This document shows, in pieces, positions 11,181-22,880 of a DNA stretch of 64,000 nt (position 1 is its first letter; each line of letters begins with the position of its first letter). Position numbers and translations under genes: made by a program. The stretch comes from Lutjanus erythropterus (taxonomy: Eukaryota > Chordata > Actinopteri > Lutjaniformes > Lutjanidae): positions 42,305,622 to 42,369,621 of the forward strand of contig CM034592.1 of the NCBI GenBank assembly GCA_020091685.1, read 5' to 3'. The notes beneath the pieces are model-generated. The model made no database searches, was not told the origin of the DNA, and worked only from the letters and a program-made list of their open reading frames with translations.

Positions 11181-12757
11181 CTTGCTGAAAAAAGAACTAT
11201 TAAAATTGTGATGGTGTGATGTTTCTGCTCAATAAAATTCCCTCCAGAAACTTGTGATCGCAACAATTCACGAAAACTTCAACCAATCCCCGTGAATTCT
11301 GCACGTTTTCTGCAAATTTGACATCATATGTGGACGTCTCATTGCATTTATATTTTTTTATTTTGTCACTGTTATTGACATTTCTAAATGTTCTGTGCAC
11401 TTCTTCATCTACAAATAAAGCATATTTTGTTAGAGTCTGGTTTTGTTCTCCCTGAAGCAAGTTGCCTTTGATTGTGATGAATATAAAAATCACAACTTTC
11501 TTTTGCAGTTTTCACTTGCTCCCACAATTTGATTGCAAAAAAGCCTAAAAAATTGCAACATGCATTACAATTTTTTAGAAAAGCTGCCATGAAATCAGGC
11601 GTTAAAAAAAAAAAACATGCAAAATCCTGGAGCGTCTGACTGAAGTCTGCACCAAACAAACATGTTTTCTTTCATCTGGAGAACAAGACTTTTAGGCCAG
11701 GTCATCTATGCAGCATTACAGTACCTCATTATAAAGCTTGTTTTCTCATATATTTTTCCTGTCTCAAAACAAGTGCGATTTAGTTCTGGTTCTGCAATTT
11801 GGATATTGCACTTGGCCATATTGTAGCCCTGATTAGAACATTCAAATTTTGGTCTAAATATGCAGGTTTGGGGGTCAAAATGCAATTTTTCCAAGCCATT
11901 TCCAAAAAATGTTCCCATATGACATGACGTAGATTTCTGCATAATTTATATAAACCCCCGAGGTTGAAGTAGAAATCTGTAAAATGTGGTCAGCTGTCAA
12001 AGTGCAGTCCAAACAAACAGGGGGCAGCGTATCACCAGACTGGTGTGCAGTTTGTTATGGACATCCGGTGTAAGAATATTTTCTTGACATTTTTGTGAGT
12101 TGTTATTTGTTTTTTTAGACAATCTTCCACCTGAGTCTACAAGAATATCGGAAACGAACAAGTGATGTAGTCGTCCTTTCAATAAAAATAAAAAAAAGAT
12201 AGATGAGAAGTTGTGTGTTGGACTGTGTGTGGTCAATGTGCTAAACTGTGGCCAGATTGTTAGACAGATAGTCAGTGGCCATGTTCATGTGTCCCAGTAA
12301 TATTTGTTCTTGAAGTGTGCTGAAGTAGCAGCTCACATCACATGGTTGAGCCACATTTGAGTCAAAAATGTTATAAATACAGTTGCAAGAACGAAACTTT
12401 CCACTTATATCTTAAGATGTTTGATTTGAAAGAACTTATAATGAAGCAAATGAGTCTCAGTAACAGTAAATGATTATTACATTATACACTTTATACAAGG
12501 TGAAGGGTATGAGCACATAAAGCTGAAAGCATTTTTTTTAAATTGGCGTATAGTTACGAAAAGAATAAATGATATAACTGGTGTGTAACAATATACAGAG
12601 TAGGATGATTAATGATGTAGGTTTAAAAATGATGTAGTTGGGTTGTCAGTGTGAAGATCACTTAGAAGTTAAATAACTTAATTATCTATAGATCAAGTTA
12701 TCTTATCTGAATAACATTAATATAATAATGTAATTAATAATGCATCTATACATTTGC

Positions 12758-13106
12758 AGAGTGGTGCAGTGATTAGCACTGTCGCCTCACATCAAGAAGG
12801 TTCTGAGTTTGAATCCCCCAGCCGGCTCAGGGGCTGGGGAGTTTGTGGACGCTGTACAGAGTTTGCATGTTCTCCTCATGGGTTCTCTCCGGGTACTACG
12901 GCTTCCTCCCACAATCCGAAGAGATGCAGTACAGTAGGTTAACTGATAACTCTAAATTGCTCTTAGGTGTGAATGTGAGCGTGAATGGTTGTCCCTATGT
13001 GTCAGCCCTGCCATGAACCGGCGACTTGTCCAGGGTGAACCCCGCCTCTCGCCCAATGTCAGCTGGGATAGGCTCCGACCCGTCAGGATAAGTATCAGCT
13101 CTGCAC
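12758..13106 (+). mobile_element. tRNA-derived SINE-like repeat
   Basis: Begins GTGGTGCAGTGATTAGCAC, an A-box-like motif at about 12762-12775, followed by a B-box-like GAGTTTGAATCCC at 12804-12817. The conserved body follows (GTTTGCATGTTCTCC, TCTAAATTGC, GTGAATGGTTGT, AGCTGGGATAGGCTCC). I recognise this as one of the commonest interspersed repeats of acanthomorph fish. The open frame at 12754-12942 is inside it and is not a gene. Confidence 0.8.
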
Positions 13107-13109
13107 AGC

Positions 13110-14855
13110 AGATAGTGTAATTGGTGCAGGAATTGTTCAGTCATGCCCCAGAATTAATAAACTGTGCATACAACTGACTCATTTGCACACTTTAGATAAC
13201 TCATTTGTGCTCTCAAATTAATAAACTGCCTGTAAAAATTACAAATTCTTGCTCGCAGAGTTCCTTAATTTTCACTCCCAAGATAATAAATTGTGCATGC
13301 AAATTGCAGTAGAACAAAGCGTTCAGGAGATGTCTTTTTTTTTTTTTTAGTCCAGAGATGCTCTCTACCAGATTTGGTGATGAATTCTCAAAATTTGTAG
13401 AGGAAAGGAGAAGTACTGAAAAAACAGATTCAAAGTGGTGGAAAAATGTGAAATGAGCATGACTTATATGGATAGGTGTCTGGACCCACAGTATCCAGGA
13501 AAAAAAGTCATTTCTGAGACTGATGGTTCAAAGTTCAGCACTGCGCTCTCACTGGTCTTCCAGGATGACATCCACCAGTGGTGAAGTCGAGAAAAAAGGG
13601 ACATACAGACAGGCAGGTATTCCTCCTTTTATGGGAAAAACAGAAGATAAAGCAGATTGTGCTTTGGGGTGTGACGACCATGTGACTGACAAATTGCAAT
13701 GACGGCGACCCATCAAGTCGCTTTAACACAGTGACCTCCCCGGCTCTACCCGCTCGTCCAAACAAGGTCACCTCTGGCTCCAAAAAAACAAACAAACCAG
13801 TGGGTGACATCATGGTGGTTATGGCCACTTATATGATTACAGTACAGCTGTGTTAGTTATTGTAACTTCTGGGATAATCCAATAATGCACATAAAGTATT
13901 TTAATAATAACAACAGTTGAACAGGCAAAATTTCAAACAATCACTAGGCTATAACAAAATAATTTTAATTCCAGGTCTTTACTTACTTTTTTGGAGCTGT
14001 CAGCTGCATGATAGCAACAGCCTTTACATTCAGTTACTATTGCTACAAATACAAAAACATTAATTTTCTTAAATTACTACCTGATGTATGCTAAGCAAAT
14101 TATAGTTTGCATTAAATCATTAATTTAATTGTACAAAGTTTGTTGAGGCAATATGGTAATATCATCTTCAAATATAGCTGCTTGGTCAGCGGCTTTATGC
14201 TTGAAAATATGATGCTTTTTTCCTCTCTATTGTCAGTTCTGCACATCTGGGGCTCCACAGTCAAGTAAGCATTAATAAATATGCAATGTGTGGGTAGACT
14301 TTCAAAATAAAGTACTTCAGTTCTTAAGTTCAGGCAACAAAAGCTCATGGTTTAGATTTCAATCAATATGTTAGAGAATGGGACTGATAATATTGTGCTG
14401 ATAGGGTTATACTGAAAGTCGAGCAGCTGTTTCACATTCAGATGTGTATGATCTAGTTTTAAACAACTTTTAAAGAGCAGAGTTCAAATTCAACAGCAGC
14501 TGTGTGATGCAAAGCCTTCAGTGGTGTCTGGTTGCTGTATTCACCCTTATTTTGTGTTCTTCACTAATGAACAGCCCAAATAGGGGTGGAACGAACTTCA
14601 GTCTTGTGACAAAAATACAGCATATTATATTGTTAACCAAAATATGTTGCCAAAATATAACCCTGCGCTCTCATTTCAGTTAAACACGCTTAATTGACAT
14701 GCAGGCAAAAACTCATTAAGAACTTTTTACAACAGTGGACGTGTGTATCCAGATATCCATGTGACTTTTAAAATATTTATAAACCCAAAAGCGCTATAAA
14801 AGCTGACTCAAAATGTTGAATATTAGTGTCTAGAGTGTGTGTGTCTGTGTCTAAG

Positions 14856-14893
<38 letters not shown>

Positions 14894-15340
14894 TGTGTGT
14901 TCAGTGGATCGACAAAGCCAGACAGCCTTACGTCACCTCCATGATTGACAGGCCCCGGGGACCAATGGGGCGAGACTGTAACAGCATGTCTCATCTGAGT
15001 CAACTTTCAATTTGGGTCTGCCCGAGTTTATAGCTGCATGTTAAAGTGGTTTTATAGCCCAGACGGACTCACCAAGGCCCTGGTCTTGTAGAAATAAAAA
15101 TATGTACACAAAATTTATTGCTCAGTGTGTGAAGAAAAAAATAAAACACTTTTTTAAAACAAAAATTTTGCAAGTAAAGTGTTGCAATCTGCTGAAAATC
15201 TGATCAAAAGTAGCCTAAAAGAACTGATCAGGAGGCAGTTCAGTGCCTTGCTGAAAGGGCGTACAGCTGCTGAGGGGATCAAACCTGTGGTATTTGAGAT
15301 ACCAAACAGGTTTCCTAACTATTTATGCCACGTAAGCAGT
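13110..15340. other. Intergenic, no gene seen
   Basis: AT-rich DNA upstream of pmepa1 with a T12 run (13336), a GT microsatellite and a GC-richer patch at 14905-15030 containing CAGACAG, ACGTCA and GGCCCCGGGGACC. Open frames (13535-13828 minus, 14112-14348 minus) look like chance. Confidence 0.4.
14833..14900. repeat. (GT)n microsatellite
   Basis: GT repeat with short interruptions (TCTGTGTCTAAGCC, ATGT); immediately followed by a non-repetitive, GC-richer segment (14900-15030). Confidence 0.9.
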
Positions 15341-15348
15341 GTTGAACT

Positions 15349-15682
15349 AGAGCTGCAAGTGCAACCAGTGATTATTTTCACTGTCGATTCATATGAAGAT
15401 TAATTTCTAATCGATCTGTTTGGTCTACAAAATGTGGTGAAAAATGTTGATCTAAATCCTGAGATGACATCCTCAAATATTTGATTTATCTATAATATAT
15501 TCAGTTTACTGTCATGGAGGGGTTAAAAACATAAAATATTTACATTTAAGAAGCTTGAAACAGAGAAATGTGACTTTTCTTCTTTAAGAAAGACTTAAAC
15601 GGATTAATTGATTATCACAATAGTTTGCAATTAATGTAATAGTTGACAACTAAGTAATTAATCAATTTATCATTGCGGCTGT
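15349..15682 (+). mobile_element. MITE of the AGGGCTGCAAC...GTTGCAGCTCT type
   Basis: Starts AGAGCTGCAAGTGCAACCAG and ends TCATTGCGGCTGT, imperfect terminal inverted repeats. Internal words (TCGATTCATATGAAGATTAA, TTCAGTTTACTGTCATGGAG, ACATTTAAGAAGCTTGAA) are those of an abundant fish non-autonomous DNA element. A diverged 5' end of the same family appears inverted at about 5700-5840 (ending AGTTGTTAGTTGCAGCCCT). Confidence 0.7.
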
Positions 15683-16889
15683 ATTTTCAACTGAAACTTC
15701 TGTTGGTAGATGTGAGTAGAGATGTGGTAGAGGTTTCTTTGAAGATGCATCACTTCTGATTTTATGTCACTTTTAATACCTTTAAGCCCCACAAAGAAAT
15801 CCCATAACTTCACCACATAAAAATCACCTTTTCTGTAATTTGTGTGAATTAAGATGAACATTTTGGTGTTACATGAATTCACATTTAATTATCCAACAGA
15901 AGGCTGTCAGCTCAGCCTGTGATTTCATCCCGACTACCTCTGATGTAAACAGAAGGAGATGATAAAGTGAAATCAGGTCCACCTATCAGTCTGGTTACCA
16001 TTTATTTTAATGGGGTTGCAAAAAAGCAGCCTATCCACTCTATGAATAAGATACATATGTGTACAATGGTGTGTAGGGCCTCTGGTGCCCCCTGCTGGAC
16101 TCCAGTAGCACTGCCATAAGTGATGCCAATCAGGACTGTGCAGAGGCTGGACAAAATAATGGAACACTTCCTCCTTGATCTGCTGCCATCAAGTCCTGAA
16201 CTGTCTGCAGCGCGTTACTGGATCACTATTCAAGAGATAAAGGTTGCACATCTTATCTGATACCCCGTGCTGGAGGCACTAGTATGAGCTGTAGAGATAA
16301 CACTCTGGTGATTGCAGAGGCTTTAATCTGATTCCACCCAACTAACAGGGTGATGTTTAATGTTCGCCGTGCTTAACATCTTTTATTGCATTCCCGTGCT
16401 GCTTGGATGGCCCTGTTTCCCAAACTGGGATGCCATTCCTTCAACGTTGGTGAATTAATGAGCTTTTAAGTCATAATCAGGACGCTGCAAAGGGTAGGGT
16501 TGTTGTTGGTGTATTTTCTGAAGCTTCAGCTTTGGCTGAGATCATAGTGTCCCTGTGAAGCATCATGTTGCTTTCCAAGTATTGTGAAACAGTTTGAAGC
16601 TTTATATTATGAAGTGATCCTGTCCCAGACTTGTTGCTGCACCAGTACATTCCCCAAAACCACTAAAATATTGCTTCACGTGCATGTTAATAACTTTTCT
16701 TAAACTATGGAGAGCAACTAAGACAACAATCTAATACTATATTGCAAATAGCATGTGAGCAAAAACTTGATGCAATACATGAATTAAGAAAGTTATCAAC
16801 CAAGCATTTACTCTAACCCTCACCCTAACCCTTTGTCTGACATGTTTCTGCAAATATGCAGAACCAGCCAACAACTTGGCAACATCTTT

Positions 16890-17280
16890 CCATGTAGTTG
16901 TTCCAACTTGAGGTGGTGTTCATGGGAATTTTCTATTATACGGAACACAAACAAAACTTTCGTGCCAATCCATGCAGTAGATGTTGAGATTTTTTTTTCA
17001 CAGATTGACTGAAAACTTTGACTTGCTGGTGTTCGGGGATCACCAGTGTCTTTAAAATGATCTTCTGGGCATTATGGAAACTTGGATTCCATGGCAATCT
17101 GCAGAAAATCACCCATTAGTTGCAACAAAGTTTACAAAAATCTAAAAACATGAACGCAGTGGTTTAGCACTAGAGGAAAAATCTGAACGTCAACAGGCGA
17201 TCTGTACAAACACTCATTGTAATCCATCCAGTAGAGGCTAAGATATTTCACCTTAGATCATAGTGGTGGACCGTCTAACG
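16890..17280 (+). repeat. Teleost two-unit repeat (CAATCCATCCAGTAG type)
   Basis: CGTGCCAATCCATGCAGTAG then ATGTTGAGAT, GGGGATCACCAGTGTC, TTCCATGGCAATCTGCAG, and later AATCCATCCAGTAGAGGCTA and CATAGTGGTGGACCG. These recall a widespread fish repeat made of related sub-units. Diverged. Confidence 0.55.
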
Positions 17281-17289
17281 TCATCGCTG

Positions 17290-20200
17290 GACCAGCAGGG
17301 TGTTTACTCACCACCAAGGGGACTTGGATTTTATCAGGGCATGTTTCAGGGAAGAGTAGGCGATTCAGGGGAAAGATAGCTGAATGCTGAGTCTTGTTCC
17401 CAGGTTGTCAAATTACAGACGCTTTGGATTGGTGGCTGGAAGATGGCTGATAGTGAGTCTCACTCCCAGGTTGTCAAACATGTGTTGGCAATGAGACTAA
17501 ACTTTCTCACCGAACACACAACTATCTTACCAACCTGTGACTGGCCAAAGTCTCCCATTACTGGCCCTCAAAACAGAGCCAAGAGGAGGTGCAGAAGTCT
17601 AGTTTTCTCTTAGACCACTGGAATCATATTATGCTTAAAGGTTCAGATGGGACTTTTGCCCAGTAATTCAAAAAATAAAACTGCCTATCCCAGCTTTAAG
17701 GTAATTTAAACACAGCTACACAATGGATATGATAATAACAGCTAGAAGTGCCTCATGTCTGACTGTTTTTCCCTCACATTTAGCCCAAAGTGAATGAGCA
17801 CAGCTGCAGGGGAACAGTTTGAGGTCATATGGTGAGTGGGTACATAGGTATCAATATTTAGCCAATCATGTGATTGTGACAGGTAATCTGGGCTGTGTAG
17901 GTACACTGATGCTACATAATATACTAGCATGCAGCATTAATTAGCATGTGCACCTTTTAAGAATTCAAACAAATGCACAGATGTTTTCTAATTTACATTA
18001 TATTACACACATTTACACATATTACCATTTTAACATTTGTTGGCATACATGAATAGTCTTTAGATGTTTTGGCAGGATAGCAAACAGTAACGCATTTCAA
18101 AAAGTAGCATGCAAATGTCCAAAAAGACAATTCCTCTGTCCCATCTTGAAGAGATGGTTAATTCACACTGAAATATTTGCTGCAGTTGTGTTCTTTTTGG
18201 GATGTATATGGGAATAAATGTCTGTAAACAGATAATAAAAGATTTATTAAGCTGTCCACAGTATTGTTTTTTGGTTAAAATTGCAAATAGAAAAATAGAA
18301 GAGGGTCCATTTGCAAAAACAAATATTCATTTTCCTAAGTAAAGTTTTCCTTTGATGAGACATGTCTTTTCTTCAAATTTTCATCAGTCATGTTTCTTTT
18401 GTACACTCATGGGAATATCAAACTGTGCTCTGCTCATCTGGTTTCATCCTTGAACTTACCAGGTATCTTAACAATAAAGGTATCTTACTTTCCCTCTTTG
18501 TATTAATTTCTCAGACATTTACTGCTATTTGATGAGTCATCTGAACTGTGATGTAGACCGAAATGATTCTGGGTGTTCAACACATACTCTCTGTTTCCTA
18601 AAAATCTCCTTATATTTAATTTTTAAAGTAGTAAAGGCCAAGAAGACAGAGATCCTCTATTTGTCTGTGTTATCTGTAGAGGGCCTTGGCACAGGCAGCA
18701 GGCTGAGACAATGAGAGTCGAGCTGGCAGTGAGTCAGTTTACCGTCTGAAGGGGCTGAGTCACCCACACGGACACCCAGGTGTGGTCATTCTTTGTGTCT
18801 GTCTCTCCCTCTTTATCGCGCCCTGTCTTTGAAGACTGAATTGGGTGAATCATTGGGTTGAGGACCGGCTCTTACTCCGCTCGTCTGGCTCTCTTTGAGA
18901 GTGAGTGTATCTATTTATCACTGTCTTTGTGCTGTTTAGACTGAAAATGGCACTGTGTTAAAAGAGGGGGCTATGCTGCGGGGGTTGGGGGGGGGGCGTG
19001 TAGTTTCAGGAACTGGTGAGAAGATGAAACACAATCCAGAAATGCCAGTTTGAGTAATAGATCCTTGAGTTTGGAGGGTTATCAGGCGCCGAAACAATGT
19101 TTATAACTCTATGACACAAGATTTTACAACAATGGAGGTTTATCAAGGAGGCAATCATTTTATCCTTCACCTTGGTGATTGCAAGATAATCTGTAGAACT
19201 ACGATGTTCATGTTACAAAGCTGTTCACTCATGCATGATTGCAACCCTGTCCACTAAAAGGTACATTCATATACTAATGAATAATTTTCCAGATTTGCCA
19301 GACCAGACCAACTGGCAGCTAAATGGCAGTCATAAAGAGGTGGTCAAGGTGGATGGTGGCCACACAAAGCACAGGGCTTTGCCGGTGAAGACCGGTGTCT
19401 TGCAACTTTCCCACACTGTAAGGCTTAAGGCTGGATCATAGACGAATCTGGCAACTGCTGTGTGTGTTCCACCACCTTTTGGCGCCGCCATTGCTGTGGT
19501 GGCATGTCATGTCCGCCCCAGATTTGCGAGACTCTCGTGAGATTCTTCATGGTTTTGGTCAAAATGTTAACTCCATGAGATCTTGCGGATCTGTGACAGA
19601 TGAATAATTGGTTTGACAACGTTAAACAGTGGCTCTCAACGTTAAACTGATAAAGGTTCCTTTTAGGATGGTGGTATTAACGTTCTTCAAATTTTACACC
19701 GTAGTTAGACGTTGGTTGTGACAACAGCCAGAAATGAAAATACTATTGCTACTCCTCTTGGAGGATGGGATCTACACATGCATGGTGGACTGGTGACTGC
19801 AGTGGCTGCATGGACAAGTACGCACAGTCACAACAAATCGGGGGTACGCAGATATCCACACAGAGCCTACACGTACATCCTCTGATGGCAAAATTTATGT
19901 CACACAGATGCCAGGGAACTGGTGGACACAGAAAGGTTACCAAACTAAGGTTGGAGTTACGTCAGGGAAAGATCGTGGGCTTGATAAAAAGTTAAAATGT
20001 AAACACCATCTGCTTGTGCTTCAACTCAGTTTAATCCAAGCCCACGATTCTTCCCAAACCTTAACCAAGTTACCGAAACTTAAACTTAAAAAAATTAGTC
20101 CTGTTGTTATTTGGCAGAAGGGGCTGTGCAGACAAATGATGCTAGTGATGTTATTGTCCAGTGATGCTTGTCTTATTCTTTGAAAAAGTCTGGGGGATTT

Positions 20201-22640
20201 AAGTATTAAACTTTATGATGTTAGTCTTGACACCTTTTCAAGATGTCTGTGAGGTGATGTTCTCTGTCTCGTAATGTCAAATAAACTAAAATAAATGAGG
20301 GAGCTTGAACATGACTTTTCTTCCTCCATAACACTGTTTCATTCTTCCAACCTTTTTATTTGTTGTCTCATTTTTCATCCATGTGTTTGCATCCTTATGT
20401 GCACATTTATCTGCATCTTTGTCTCCGTCTTTTTCTTATTTTACCTTGTGTATGTTTCCCACAGTGTCAAAACAGTTTCATTCTGTGCTTTTTCTCTTTT
20501 TCTGCATATCTCGCTTTGTATTGGTCTTCCTTCATCTTTTGCTTTAATTCTGTTACTTTCCGTGTCTCCGTCCTCGTCCAAATCCCTCACGCTGTAATTT
20601 TCTTTCCACTTATCCTCCTGCCTCTCTCCTTCTTTTTCAATTCAATTCAATTCGACATGCATTATTAGTGAGCGAGACAAACGCAGAATTGCCAAAACAA
20701 ATGCACATTTTTGTTGTTGCATCTCTCTCTCCCTGTATATGTCTGTGTCTCTCGGCCCAGGTGTGTGGTAGTCTGTGTCTAATGCCTGTATTCGGGGTAA
20801 TAGCCATCAGAGTCTTAGGCGATGGCCAATCCCGTTGCAGGTGGGATTAAACAGGGATTAAGCATGTTTCTCCGTGAAAGCAGACAGACAGACTAGCACT
20901 AATCTGACTTTAGCCCTGTACCGAAAAACGGCAGGCTTGAGCAATCCCACTCTTCCGCGACTGCATTATGTGTACAGTACGTGTGTGTTCGTGGGTGTGT
21001 ATGTGTGTATTTATGTGCCTTTATGGGAACCAACTGCCCTTTGAAGTGAAAACAGGTGAGGGAAGAAAAACAAAACTGTTACAAAGGTCTTGACAAGGTC
21101 TTAGTTCAGGACTGGGGTTTAGGGTTAAGTTAGGATTAGGGTTCAGGTAAGGTTTTATGATTACAATAAGTTTTTATCCTCAGCTGTCACTCAAATGATG
21201 GCAAAGAGTCTACAAACACACCATCAAAGATCAAAGATTCCCTGTGGAAAACTACTTTAACAAGTAAGACAATGCGCCTTTGGCAAAGAAATACAGCTGA
21301 TTAAATATCACAAAGTCTCAACTCCCGTCAAGATAATTTCATAGTGCACTGAACTGAAACTACTGAGCTCATTTACAGCTTCCTGGCTGGTGATGCTGTT
21401 CTGTTGCAAAAAGCTATTAAAGCTCTATGTTCAAAAGTGACACTATAACGTGGCGTTCATTTGTTGCACTTGGCGCTCTATTATAGGTGCAAACGGATGC
21501 GTAGATAGACAGCTGCAGACCTCATGGCTATAAGTTTTCTTTACTTTCTGGAGTCTGCTTGGTCGTCCACACATGCACAGTTTATTGGTATCTGCAGTGG
21601 CCAATTAGAAAGGTCCGTGGACAAGAATGGAGAGTACATGGATTTTTGCGCACCAGTTGATTTCTGCCTCTGACAAAATGATGAAAAATGATGGACTCCA
21701 GAAAAACAACAGCACTGGTGGTTTAAAGATCTTGTAAAGCAACAATAAATGTGTGGTCTGAGTTTGTCAAACCACAGAAACGTGTTATTGAGATCCAGCC
21801 AAAGATGAATGATTAAAAAAAATGCTGAGCATATAAAATTACGTCTCAAAATCCTTTTTCCTCATTTTCTCTGCTCTGAAACTCTGGAATCGGGTGGCTT
21901 TATTGGACAAGTCTAGACATGTCTGAGCCACCAGAGCCAGAGGACGGTGACAGGATGGTATTTTTTTTTTCTTCTGTTTCAGGTTGTTGGAACTGAAGTG
22001 GGTTGAAATGAACCGCAGGGCTGATTTGGACTGAGAGAGTCACTGAAGGTACATTTGTAACTGACTGTTTGGGAGGGGGAGGCGGTGTTGGTCGTGAGTT
22101 GGTCTATGGGTCTTAAACAGTGTTTGGCACCAACTGGCACATCACCAAACCATGTTTCAGGTCTGCCCAAAAAATTCTGAACAGAGAAATCATGTGCAAC
22201 AGTTGAACTCCTCAATCACTGCCACATATCTCTTAGTCTTTTAACAGGTTTTCAGCTACTATGTTCTGACATGTATAATGTAATGAGAGAAAAAACTCAA
22301 TTTTTCCTTTACACACTATTATTACACAGCTTTGTTAAATACTTATATTATTAAATACGTTAAATTCTGATTGGCCAATTAGAGCATTCTAAGGTCTGTT
22401 ACTTCTGTATAGCCAGCTGTTGCTATGTTTAACAGACTATTGCTATGGAGAATCCATAAAATAATTTAAAACAGAATATTTTGTATCAAATTATTGATTT
22501 TTTTGCAAATAACCATATAATAACTGGGATAATGCACAGTGAGCAGGTCATTATTGCAAAATAAACCCCTGCTCACTGTACACTGTACAGTGATGTGCAA
22601 CGCACGTTGGGCATGCAAAGTCTGACTCTGTCTTTAACCT
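17290..22640. other. Intergenic, no gene seen
   Basis: Mostly unique-looking sequence. Points of note are the AP-1 pair at 18730-18762, G-rich GGGGGTTGGGGGGGGGGC at about 18979-18996, the inverted repeat at 19966-20054, a CT/T-rich stretch at 20310-20640 and the bicoid-type motif cluster at 20830-20930. Confidence 0.4.
19966..20054. repeat. Imperfect inverted repeat (18-base arms)
   Basis: GGAAAGATCGTGGGCTTG at 19966-19983 and CAAGCCCACGATTCTTCC at 20037-20054 are reverse complements with two mismatches, loop 53 bases. Weaker complementarity continues outward on both sides. Probably the core of a palindromic fish repeat. Confidence 0.65.
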
Positions 22641-22880
22641 TAAAGGACAAGTCTGTAGGATTTAGTGGCTTCTAACAATGAGGTTGCAGATCATGTTTTG
22701 TTGGCACTGTGGAAGAGGACCTGTGCTCTCTGTAGATAAAAATGATTAATTCTAAGGTATCAAAAATACAACTTTTTTTTCCAGGTGATTATACACTAAT
22801 GAAAACACACGTATTCCATTGCTGCTGTATTCTGCCAATAGATCCCACTAAATCTTATCCACTGGTGCTGTAACTACAGT
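22641..22880 (+). mobile_element. TTAAAGG...GTAGGATTTAG MITE, internally deleted
   Basis: Begins TTAAAGGACAAGTCTGTAGG, then ATTTAGTGGCTTCTAACAATG; carries GAAGAGGACCTGTGCTC, GTGATTATACACTAATGAAA and ends near CCCACTAAATCTTATCCACT. The order matches a common fish TIR element, with the central part missing. Other copies lie at 29086-29504 and 63669-63850. Confidence 0.7.

Noticed and set aside
13535..13828. 97-codon minus-strand frame
   Set aside because: No recognisable domain, no splice context, and composition fits chance or repeat sequence.
16811..16832. Telomere-like CTAACCCTCACCCTAACCCT, with similar words at 21114-21150 and 38754
   Set aside because: Only two or three degenerate units at each place; too short for an interstitial telomere tract.
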